Below are positions 6,648 through 12,453 of a stretch of DNA of 34,517 nucleotides, in pieces. The stretch lies in IMG/VR virus record IMGVR_UViG_3300034759_000283, positions 1-34,517 of that record; one strand, written 5' to 3'. The DNA comes from a virus. Position numbers and translations under genes: made by a program. Position 1 is the first letter of the stretch. Each line of letters opens with the position of its first letter. The notes under the pieces were generated by a model, which was given only the letters and a program-made list of their open reading frames with translations, was not told where the DNA came from and did no database searches.

Positions 6648-6698
6648 AAACCCCGGCCGCTGCACAGGTGACACAGGGGGCAAGAGCGACCGGGGTTT
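6648..6698 (-). terminator. Rho-independent terminator after the integrase gene
   Basis: The 14-base arms 6648-6661 and 6685-6698 are complementary except for one G-U-compatible position, with a 23-base loop. On the minus strand the stem is followed by a T-rich run (TTTTTGTTTTTCG), the normal terminator signature. On the plus strand there is no T run. It lies 22 bases after the integrase stop and insulates recT from the lysogeny genes. Confidence 0.8.
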
Positions 6699-6719
6699 GT
6701 GTGTCACAATGACCAACAG

Positions 6720-7616
6720 TCAACGAACGAGCCGAAGAGCTTTCTGCGAATTGTCGAGTTTCGGCAACACGTCGCAAGGACGCGATTTTCCGGTGTCCAC
6801 AATCCGTGGATCGACGTAATGCTCGATCGTCGTTCGTAGCGAGACATGCCCAGCTTGCAAGCGTGCCAGTTCCGGATCCACGGAATAGACGTATGAAATA
6901 TGGGTCCGGCGAAGCCGATGCGTCAGACTCTTCCCTGGCCCCTTCCCCCCGGAAATGCCCGATTTTTCCACTAAGCGACGGAGTTTCTTGCAGACTTGCT
7001 GGCGTCGCATCTTTCCCGGAAATAGTTCCGTTCCCTGAGATCCGAGAAGGATTTCGAGAAAAGGAACAAGGTTGTCGGGAATCGCAAGAAGCTGCTCCCG
7101 TTTGTTCTTGGTATGACGCAATCGTATCAATCGGCGTTGCAGATCGACATCGGATTTCTCCAGGGCGAGAATACTGCCCAGTCTTGCCCCCGTGTAATAG
7201 ATTAGAAGAATCAACGTCTTCCACCAGATCCAGCCCGCTACGCCCCCGATTGGTGAGCTTGGCAACGCTTCCACCGTCGCTATGAGTTTCTCCAATTCCT
7301 GACTCGTCCAGGCCACCGGAACAGGCTTCGTGAGTTTCGCCCTTGGCACAAATTTGGGCGGACGTGACACATAGCCCATCCGATAGGCTTCCCGCCAGAG
7401 AGACCCGATGATGGCGGTTTTGTTGTTCTTCGTCCGTTCTGACCCAGAATAGCGTTGCCAGAAATCTGATAAGTGGGTCTCCGTCAGCTCCGTGATCTCG
7501 ATATCCCCAATAAAAGCCACGAAACGTGCCGTCACTCTCTTGACCTCGGCGGCCCACTCCGCAGAGACCCCAACGCGTACGGACAGATAGACCTGGAGAA
7601 ACTCGGCAATCGTCAT
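6720..7616 (-). CDS. int: Tyrosine recombinase / phage integrase
   Basis: The protein has 298 residues. Residues 1-95 form the SAM-like core-binding domain. The catalytic domain shows Arg145 (YYTGARLGSIL), a beta-hairpin Lys near 172 (RHTKNKRE), the box-II HRLR with His233 and Arg236, His257 (LQAGHVSL) and nucleophile Tyr267 (IEHYVD). All active-site residues are present, so the enzyme should be functional. Integrases of this size insert phage DNA at a host attB, often a tRNA gene; a tRNA-3'-end-like segment lies 1.3 kb away. No clear SD precedes the ATG, which suggests weak translation. Confidence 0.93.
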   Translation of the reverse strand: MTIAEFLQVYLSVRVGVSAEWAAEVKRVTARFVAFIGDIEITELTETHLSDFWQRYSGSERTKNNKTAIIGSLWREAYRMGYVSRPPKFVPRAKLTKPVPVAWTSQELEKLIATVEALPSSPIGGVAGWIWWKTLILLIYYTGARLGSILALEKSDVDLQRRLIRLRHTKNKREQLLAIPDNLVPFLEILLGSQGTELFPGKMRRQQVCKKLRRLVEKSGISGGKGPGKSLTHRLRRTHISYVYSVDPELARLQAGHVSLRTTIEHYVDPRIVDTGKSRPCDVLPKLDNSQKALRLVR

Positions 7617-7818
7617 ACACGCCCCACGTTCTTGAAAGAGCCCTTATCATCGAAAGTAATTGGCTCCGCCGTGGAGTCAAATTGCGGCCGTGTGGGTCGA
7701 TCCGTGCTGACATATCCGATTTGCTTCCATAATAGTGGCCGGCGCCGGCCATTCCCGGACCGCCCGGGGTAAGGCTCCAATGTGCCGGCGCCGCGGCCAC
7801 CGCCGTTCCTATCTCCCT

Positions 7819-7992
7819 TCAGGGGCGTGCTCCGCCGCGGATCGCAGCTAGATCACGGCGAATCCGCATTTCCGTCATGATGCGACGGATGAGGTCCGGC
7901 TTCGTTCTGGCCCCGCGGGGCGACGCGCCCATGCTTTCAAGCAGCCGTCGGAGCTGGGCGACTGACATGGAGCTAAGCGATTGTGAATCCAT
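7819..7992 (-). CDS. Small SAP-like DNA-binding protein, 57 residues
   Basis: The start at 7992 is chosen because GAGGAGG sits just upstream; an in-frame extension to 8151 would cover the structured leader and is unlikely. Residues 9-40 (MSVAQLRRLLESMGASPRGARTKPDLIRRI) match the SAP helix-extended-helix pattern (LRxxLxxxGxxxxGxKxxLIxRI), which binds DNA. The C-terminus is basic (RIRRDLAAIRGGARP). It lies between an excisionase-type gene and the integrase. A role as recombination directionality or architectural factor is a reasonable inference. Confidence 0.75.
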   Translation of the reverse strand: MDSQSLSSMSVAQLRRLLESMGASPRGARTKPDLIRRIMTEMRIRRDLAAIRGGARP

Positions 7993-8014
7993 CGCCAATC
8001 CTCCTCGAAATATG

Positions 8015-8097
8015 ACCGGCAGCCGGGAGACCGCATGACCGCCATGCGGATTTATTCGGAATCTGGGAGGCACGACGTTCCGCTCCCGGCCACCGGT
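8015..8097 (-). promoter_or_regulatory. Structured three-way-junction leader RNA before the SAP-like gene
   Basis: On the minus strand ACCGG-TG-GCCGGGAG (8097-8083) pairs with CTCCCGGC-TG-CCGGT (8029-8015). This is a 13-bp stem, or 15 bp if the tandem U-G pairs form. Inside are two hairpins: CGGAA/TTCCG at 8082-8057 and CCGCATG/CATGCGG at 8049-8031. The element ends 8 bases before the GAGGAGG of the downstream gene and about 100 bases after the predicted transcription start. No known riboswitch class is recognised. It could control access to the SD or bind a protein such as the phage CsrA. Confidence 0.6.
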
Positions 8098-8202
8098 TTT
8101 CCTCTGGAGTTTCCGCGGGCTAGACGCCCGGTTTTGATGGGCACCCGCCAAGCCGCCTCAGAGGAGGCTTAGAAGGTGCCGACGTTTTAGTGAACTGTTC
8201 TG

Positions 8203-8231
8203 ATAATACACCGCGGTAGAAAATCTGTCAA
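8203..8231 (-). promoter_or_regulatory. Sigma-70-type promoter for the SAP-like and integrase genes
   Basis: TTGACA (8231-8226, perfect -35) is separated by 17 bases from TATTAT (8208-8203, 5 of 6 matches to the -10 consensus). Transcription would start near 8196, giving a leader of about 200 bases that contains the three-way-junction element before the ATG at 7992. The promoter lies just after the excisionase-type gene, so integrase and excisionase can be expressed separately. Confidence 0.75.
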
Positions 8232-8259
8232 TAGGCTTCAGCCCAAGATTATCTTGCGA

Positions 8260-8490
8260 TTATTTCTGCACTTGCGCTGACCCAGAGCGAGGACGACCAA
8301 CTTTAGTTGGCCGAACAGTGAATTTCGCGACTTCGTCTTCAGGAATAAGCCACAACGTTCCTGCACGCTGTGCCCGCATTTGGCCCGACTTGATCCACTG
8401 CCAAACACGATAGCGTGTCACCCCAATTGACCGCGCAGCTTCCTCGGTCGTCAGATATCGCTTGTCACTTGTTTGAAACACGATGCTCAT
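8260..8490 (-). CDS. Excisionase-family helix-turn-helix protein
   Basis: The protein has 76 residues. KRYLTTEEAARSIGVTRYRVWQWIKSGQMRAQRAGTLWLIPEDEVAKF is the winged-helix arrangement of the MerR-like excisionase/DNA-binding family (HTH_17 type). A basic tail (RPRSGSAQVQK) follows. GGAGG is only one base from the ATG, too close to act as an SD, while TAGAAT ends 6 bases before the ATG, so a leaderless start is likely. By position it is a candidate excisionase or lysogeny regulator. No separate CI-like repressor is recognisable, so it might carry that role instead. Confidence 0.82.
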   Translation of the reverse strand: MSIVFQTSDKRYLTTEEAARSIGVTRYRVWQWIKSGQMRAQRAGTLWLIPEDEVAKFTVRPTKVGRPRSGSAQVQK

Positions 8491-8496
8491 GCCTCC

Positions 8497-8525
8497 ATTC
8501 TACACACAGGTGGAATATAGGACAA
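8497..8525 (-). promoter_or_regulatory. Putative promoter for the excisionase-type gene
   Basis: TTGTCC on the minus strand is followed after 17 bases by TAGAAT, which ends 6 bases before ATG 8490. This would give a leaderless or nearly leaderless transcript. The -35 match is weak (4 of 6). It lies just beside one arm of the 10-bp inverted repeat at 8531-8601. Confidence 0.45.
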
Positions 8526-8530
8526 GAAAC

Positions 8531-8601
8531 ATGGCAGGTGTCACTAGGCACGTCGGCACCGCCGAAGCCCCCCAGTCCTCGCGGAGCTGGGCACCTGCCA
8601 T
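8531..8601. promoter_or_regulatory. 10-bp perfect inverted repeat with inner hairpins between divergent promoters
   Basis: ATGGCAGGTG (8531-8540) is the exact reverse complement of 8592-8601. The 51 bases between can form two further hairpins, one with CCCAG/CTGGG arms and one with TCGGC/GCCGA arms. The element lies between a minus-strand promoter and a plus-strand promoter. It may be a two-arm operator of a lysogeny switch, or a structured RNA with a three-way junction. Confidence 0.5.
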
Positions 8602-8605
8602 ATAC

Positions 8606-8633
8606 TTGGTGTTTTTCCGGAATATGCTAGAAT
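8606..8633 (+). promoter_or_regulatory. Putative plus-strand promoter with extended -10
   Basis: TTGGTG (8606-8611) is separated by 16 bases from TAGAAT (8628-8633), which has an extended TG two bases upstream (TGCTAGAAT). Transcription would start near 8640. A small open frame with an AGGAG ribosome site follows at 8680. This is one of only two places with plus-strand gene signals. Confidence 0.55.
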
Positions 8634-8679
8634 CTTTCCTGAGGACCTAACATGACATCTCGATTCAGGAGTCGAACCA

Positions 8680-8862
8680 ATGGTGAAAGCCTTCCTGAAA
8701 TCTCGCCTCTGCGACCCACCAGTGGATTGCACGCCGGCAAATATCAATTCCGATTTGTTAAAGCAGCCCATTCCTGGCGACAAAGTCTATCATGCCGCAC
8801 TCGAGGCTTATAAAAGCCAAAATGTATCTTTTGTGTACGCATGTCCCCTGGATTCTAGATAA
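8680..8862 (+). CDS. Possible small plus-strand protein, 60 residues
   Basis: AGGAG lies 8 bases before ATG 8680 and a promoter-like pair lies 50-70 bases upstream. The protein reads MVKAFLKSRLCDPP... with Pro, Cys and Lys spread through it and no recognisable domain. GC and codon bias are lower than in the phage core genes. It is divergent from the excisionase-type gene, the usual place of a repressor or antirepressor, but no helix-turn-helix is seen. It may be a small lysogeny regulator, a cargo gene or a chance frame. Confidence 0.4.
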   Translation: MVKAFLKSRLCDPPVDCTPANINSDLLKQPIPGDKVYHAALEAYKSQNVSFVYACPLDSR

Positions 8863-9237
8863 AACGAGAGAATGCTTAACATCTGTTGCTTAAACTGGGG
8901 TACTAGGATTCGAACCTAGCGCCACACGAAATCTCCATGAGTAGTTCGTGTGCACAAAAGGAGCATTAACGAATCAGTGCACCTGAGTTGGAGTCAGGTG
9001 CGCGCTTCTACCGCGGAAGAGGGGCCAGTGAAGACAGGAAGCGACGGAAGGGGAGGACGACCGGTATCGTGGCGGGAATTACCGATGACCCTGGAAGGGG
9101 ATAAGCATACCCCTCGTACAAAACTGCGAACTAAAGGCCTGCCGACGACCGTCTCCACATTATGGCCCCTGCCTATCTATATGGGAATGCCACTTTAGGG
9201 GCGGATAGAGGGCAGAAAAGACAAGAAGACGCCCCAG
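8863..9237. other. 375-base stretch without a convincing gene
   Basis: It holds the tRNA-3'-like attP candidate and its hairpins (8895-9019). An 8-bp complement of the 3' end (AACTGGGG) occurs again inverted at 9232-9239, at the stop of the last glycosyltransferase gene. The possible frame at 8950-9198 has no clear ribosome site and no protein-like pattern, so it is not called. No strong terminator is visible after the glycosyltransferase operon. Confidence 0.5.
8895..9019 (-). other. attP candidate: tRNA-3'-end-like segment with tRNA-like hairpins
   Basis: Minus-strand 8919-8903 is a textbook T-arm (CTAGG-TTCGAAT-CCTAG). It is followed by TACCCCA (8902-8896) and a G, the layout of the 3' end of bacterial tRNA-Gln genes. 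The complementary TGGGGTA 5' strand is not next to it, so no ordinary tRNA folds. Upstream lie a D-arm-like hairpin (9019-9005), an 8-bp hairpin with 7-base loop CTCCAAC reading CCA at the anticodon place (9001-8979) and another 8-bp hairpin (8952-8923). With an integrase nearby, the best reading is an attP core copied from a host tRNA 3' end; a degenerate tRNA is the alternative. Confidence 0.55.
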
Positions 9238-9825
9238 TTATCTGAGGGCATTGTAATAGGTCGCCTCGAGGTCGAGCGCGATCGGTGCTACATCCTGGCT
9301 CAATCGCTCGTAAAGCAGCCCATCCGCAGCGGGCCGGTGCTCGAAGCTCCAGGCCGGGACGGGCTCTCCCGTGTTTTTCATCAGGTCCCGCCGTAGGACA
9401 CACTGCCCGATGTCCACGGCGTTCACGCGGGGCGGCACTTGGGGCCGCAAATAGATAGTCCCATCAGGCCGAACCTGGCGAAAGATGAACCATTGGGCCG
9501 CGGGAAATGAGCGGCGGGCCAGGAGGAAGACGATTTCCAAATGGGGGTGGATCAGGTTGTCGTCGTCCAGGAAGTAAATCCAGCCTGAGTTTATTTTTTC
9601 TAGGCATTCGTTGCGGAGGCTATAGCCCCCGACAGAATCGGATTCTTGGCCATAATCCCAGTGAGCCAGGGGCAAATCAGGCGGCCGGGCGGGCAGACTG
9701 GAAACGGCTCGGTCGAAGATTGCCCACCAGCGCCAGGGAATACTCAAGAGACCCCGCAGCGATAAGACCAGGGCGGGGAGATTTTGCGGCCGAGATACTG
9801 GGGTGATGATGTGCAGGATATCCAT
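9238..9825 (-). CDS. GT-A-type glycosyltransferase, short
   Basis: The protein has 195 residues. The start at 9825 is chosen because AGAGGGG sits upstream and the protein begins with the family strand MDILHIITPVSRPQNL. YFLDDDNLIHPH contains the metal-binding Asp triad at residues 87-89, and QCVLRRDLMKN fits the acceptor side. It is shorter than usual GT2 enzymes but keeps the nucleotide-sugar half and part of the acceptor half. It is the last gene of the glycosyltransferase group behind the Thr-rich fibre, so a sugar transfer to the virion or host surface is likely. Donor and acceptor cannot be read from sequence. Confidence 0.8.
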   Translation of the reverse strand: MDILHIITPVSRPQNLPALVLSLRGLLSIPWRWWAIFDRAVSSLPARPPDLPLAHWDYGQESDSVGGYSLRNECLEKINSGWIYFLDDDNLIHPHLEIVFLLARRSFPAAQWFIFRQVRPDGTIYLRPQVPPRVNAVDIGQCVLRRDLMKNTGEPVPAWSFEHRPAADGLLYERLSQDVAPIALDLEATYYNALR

Positions 9826-9928
9826 CGCTAAGACCCCTCTTTTCCTCATATAACAAGCGGCCTTCATACGTCAGCCGGTTATAGATCAGCGAGCGGACGA
9901 TTGCATCCTTGAGTTCTTCAGCCGTCAT
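9677..9928 (-). CDS. Uncertain small ORF overlapping the glycosyltransferase
   Basis: ATG at 9928 has GAGAGGCGAG in front and overlaps the previous stop by 11 bases. The first 33 residues (MTAEELKDAIVRSLIYNRLTYEGRLLYEEKRG) look like real helical protein. The remaining 50 overlap the next glycosyltransferase in another frame and look like a shadow. Either a short helical protein is made, or these residues are the original N-terminus of the glycosyltransferase, now separated by a frame change. Confidence 0.4.
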   Translation of the reverse strand: MTAEELKDAIVRSLIYNRLTYEGRLLYEEKRGLSDGYPAHHHPSISAAKSPRPGLIAAGSLEYSLALVGNLRPSRFQSARPAA

Positions 9929-10664
9929 ACTCGCCTCTCACGACTCCGAGAATTGCCGCAGTCTCGTCGTCGAACGCGATGCGCAGTTCCGCCGACGGGA
10001 GTTCTGGCACGTGCTCCGCGACAGTCTCGTACCAGGTTATATCGGCCGTCCCCCGCATGAAGTGCTGGGCGTGGTAGGAGCGGGTTGAGCCGTAGCGGAA
10101 GATGTAGCCTGGGCGGGGCTCGATGAGGAGGGGATCGGCCGGCGGGCCGCATTCTTCCTGCAGATGTCGCATGAACTCCTGGTCGAAGTCAGCCCGCCCG
10201 TGGGTGGGCCAGGGGACCTGTTCCCAGGCCCGGCGGGTGAGGACGAGGGAGCCGTGGAACCGCCCGGCGGCCGGTTCTTCCTCCAGCCGCCCGGTGTAGA
10301 GGCTCCAGACCCGGGAGGGCTTAGCCCATAGGGCCCCGCTCTGAATCATGGCCACAATGGAGGTCTCCAGGTGCCAGGTGAGATAAATGTCGTCGTCCTC
10401 CCAGATCGCCAGATAATCCGGGTCCCAGAGTTCGATGGCTCGCTCGGCCAGAGCATTGTATTTGGAGCCCAGATCGGGAAATCGCCGCGAAGTGACGATT
10501 TGGATACTGCCGATGGTCGCCGCCTCAAGGGCCCCGCCATCCTCCCAAATCAGCATCCGCCGCGGGAGCTCGCAGCGTTGGGCGAGGAAACAGGCCGCGG
10601 CGTTGCCAGTCAACCCGGGCCGTCGAAAAGTCGGGCACAGGGCCGCAATCATGCCATTGCTCAT
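9918..10664 (-). CDS. GT-A-type glycosyltransferase, 248 residues
   Basis: The protein starts IAALCPTFRRPGLTGNAAACFLAQ, the opening strand and helix of GT-A sugar transferases. RRMLIWEDGG and LAIWEDDDIYLTWHLE follow, with the metal-binding DDD at residues 90-92. The second half holds RFHGSLVLTRRAWEQVPWP and the GRADFDQEFMRHLQE acceptor-side stretch with candidate catalytic Asp. Its start overlaps the upstream gene as ATGA. No signal peptide or membrane segment is seen, so it acts in the cytoplasm. The probable target is the adjacent Thr/Ser-rich fibre or a surface glycan; this is inference from gene order. Confidence 0.82.
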   Translation of the reverse strand: MSNGMIAALCPTFRRPGLTGNAAACFLAQRCELPRRMLIWEDGGALEAATIGSIQIVTSRRFPDLGSKYNALAERAIELWDPDYLAIWEDDDIYLTWHLETSIVAMIQSGALWAKPSRVWSLYTGRLEEEPAAGRFHGSLVLTRRAWEQVPWPTHGRADFDQEFMRHLQEECGPPADPLLIEPRPGYIFRYGSTRSYHAQHFMRGTADITWYETVAEHVPELPSAELRIAFDDETAAILGVVRGEYDG

Positions 10665-12433
10665 GATTCATTATCCGTAGCAGTAGGTTCGGGGGCCGGT
10701 TCCACGGGGAGCCACTTCCCTAGCGGACAGGCTTGGTCTGCCCATTCGGCCTTTCCGCCTTGCCCCGTCGGGGCATCGATCAGGTAGCAGCCGCAGATCG
10801 AGCAGCGGTTCTCGCTGCGGTGTTCGCAGAGGGCGCAGAGATCGAGCCGGTGTTGCAGGGTGGCCTCATCGACCCATCGTGCCCCATCGCGGTAATGGTG
10901 GATGGCGGCCCGGGCGAAATTGAAGATCTGCCGGGCGGTGGAGGGGAGTTTCGGTCGGTCCTCCGGCAGATTGGAAATGATCGTCAGTCCGTTCCAGTCC
11001 TCGAAATGCTTATACACGATCCATTCAGGATGTTCTTTGAGGAAGCGGCGGAGGGCGGGGAGGAGTCCCGGGCCGCCATCTTCGCCCCGTTCGCCGAAGG
11101 TTGTGGTGTCGTGGAGAACGATCCGACCCTGGACCAGCGGGGCGTAGCGGGTCAGTTCGGCGTAGCACTGGGGGGCGGTGTGGAGGGTGTCGATGAACAG
11201 GAGATCGATCGGCCCCGTGGGGAGTTCGACCTGGAGGGAGTCGCCCAGGATCAGTTCCCAGTCGATCTCCACCAGGTTGCGGACAGACTCCAGCCAGGGT
11301 GGACTGGTCCTCTCGATGGAGATGAGTCTTTGCGGTCTGGCGGCCAGGAAGGCGGCGGTGCTGCCCCCGCGGGCCACTCCGAGTTCGACGACGAGTTTCT
11401 TCCCGGTCGCGAGTTCTCGCAGCCGCGGGATGTGTCCAGCGAGATCGGGGTGGTTTTGGGTCTGCCAGTCGTACCAGCTTTCAATCGATTCGATCCGTGT
11501 TGGCCCGCAGCCCCCGCAGCCGGCCTTTTGGCGGGCCGGTGGGTTCAGGTGTTTTTCGGGGTCGGCCACGAGGTAGTCCCAGTCCTCCTGGCTCATCCGC
11601 GTGAGGGCCCCCTGGGGAGGTGACCCATCCCCCGGGTCCTCACCCAGGCCCTCCACGAAGTGGCGGTGGAGCCGGTCGAGGGGCAGTCCCAGTTCGCGGA
11701 GTTCCAGGACATAGTTGCGGACCTTGTTCCACTGGGTCAGGGGATAGGGGACGCCATTGGGGCGGGCGAAGCGGTGGACCCAGCGGACGGCAGGGAGGCA
11801 GAGGCACTGGCGGCCAGCCTGGCGGTATTTCTCGTGGATGTAGCATTCTTCTCCGCCGAAGCCGCGGGCCAGGGGGTGGAAGCCGAGCCAGCTCTCGCGG
11901 CGGGCGGCGAAGAGCCCCAGTCCCTGGGCGAAGATCGGGAAGGGCTCCCCGTGGGGGTCTCGGCCGCGGGGGTCACTGCCCCAAATTCCCCACATCTCGG
12001 CCCGCCAGACATCCTGGAAGTGTGTCCAGACGTGGCTCCCGTCATCCGAGATGAGGACCCCCTGGAGGAGGTCATCGCAGGGGTGATGGGCCTCCAGGTA
12101 TTCCCGCAGCCTCTTGATGCTGCCGAGGGCTAGCAGAACGTGGCAATCCAACACTAAGACATATTCCCCGCTGGCATGATGGAAAATGGCGTCCCGGGCC
12201 GGGCTGGTCCCGACGGCCTGGCCGAAGGGGACGTAATGGACGGGGCGTTCCGGAAGCGAGACGGAGCGGCAATAGCCCTGGAGTGTCTGGGCCACGGGCA
12301 GGTGCGGGGCATTATCGACAATCAGGATCTCGCAGTCCTGGAGGGCCTCCTGGTGATGGACCAGAAGGGACTGGACGGTGAAGTAGACGCCGTCGAAGTC
12401 CGCATAGGTCGCCATGCCGATCGTGAGCTTCAT
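10661..12433 (-). CDS. Three-part fusion: GT2 glycosyltransferase, class-I methyltransferase and Cys-rich tail
   Basis: The protein has 590 residues. Residues 1-260 are a GT2-like domain: TIGMATYADFDGVYFTVQSLL, CEILIVDNAP, GTSPARDAIFHHASGEYVLVLDCH (DxH in place of DxD), and an acceptor half with GFGGEECYIHEKYRQAG. Residues about 335-500 are a class-I methyltransferase of the cephalosporin-hydroxylase-like kind: VVELGVARGGSTAAF (SAM loop), LLFIDTLHTAPQCYAEL and GRIVLHDTTTFG. The last 90 residues hold LCALCEHRSENRCSICGCYL, a likely zinc module. GAGGAGG precedes the ATG. It follows the fibre gene directly. The fusion suggests that a sugar is added and then methylated on the same target. Confidence 0.85.
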   Translation of the reverse strand: MKLTIGMATYADFDGVYFTVQSLLVHHQEALQDCEILIVDNAPHLPVAQTLQGYCRSVSLPERPVHYVPFGQAVGTSPARDAIFHHASGEYVLVLDCHVLLALGSIKRLREYLEAHHPCDDLLQGVLISDDGSHVWTHFQDVWRAEMWGIWGSDPRGRDPHGEPFPIFAQGLGLFAARRESWLGFHPLARGFGGEECYIHEKYRQAGRQCLCLPAVRWVHRFARPNGVPYPLTQWNKVRNYVLELRELGLPLDRLHRHFVEGLGEDPGDGSPPQGALTRMSQEDWDYLVADPEKHLNPPARQKAGCGGCGPTRIESIESWYDWQTQNHPDLAGHIPRLRELATGKKLVVELGVARGGSTAAFLAARPQRLISIERTSPPWLESVRNLVEIDWELILGDSLQVELPTGPIDLLFIDTLHTAPQCYAELTRYAPLVQGRIVLHDTTTFGERGEDGGPGLLPALRRFLKEHPEWIVYKHFEDWNGLTIISNLPEDRPKLPSTARQIFNFARAAIHHYRDGARWVDEATLQHRLDLCALCEHRSENRCSICGCYLIDAPTGQGGKAEWADQACPLGKWLPVEPAPEPTATDNES

Positions 12434-12453
12434 ATGACCTCCTCAATCAATCT

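Noticed and set aside
7737-7750. 14-bp palindrome GGCCGGCGCCGGCC before the integrase gene
   Set aside because: It is a pure GC palindrome of a kind expected by chance in high-GC DNA and has no further signal around it.
6610-7800. Minus-strand frame of 396 codons over the integrase
   Set aside because: It overlaps the integrase in another frame, has no domain, and ends inside the terminator region.
8664-8682. Second tRNA T-arm-like sequence (GGAGTCGAACC)
   Set aside because: The flanking bases do not form a 5-bp stem and no acceptor pairing is present.
8895-9240. tmRNA of about 345 bases
   Set aside because: An 8-base complement of the 3' end (AACTGGGG) lies at 9232-9239 and the size fits, but there is no tmRNA 5' consensus, no tag reading frame ending in LAA-type residues, and the acceptor 5' strand would mismatch at two positions.
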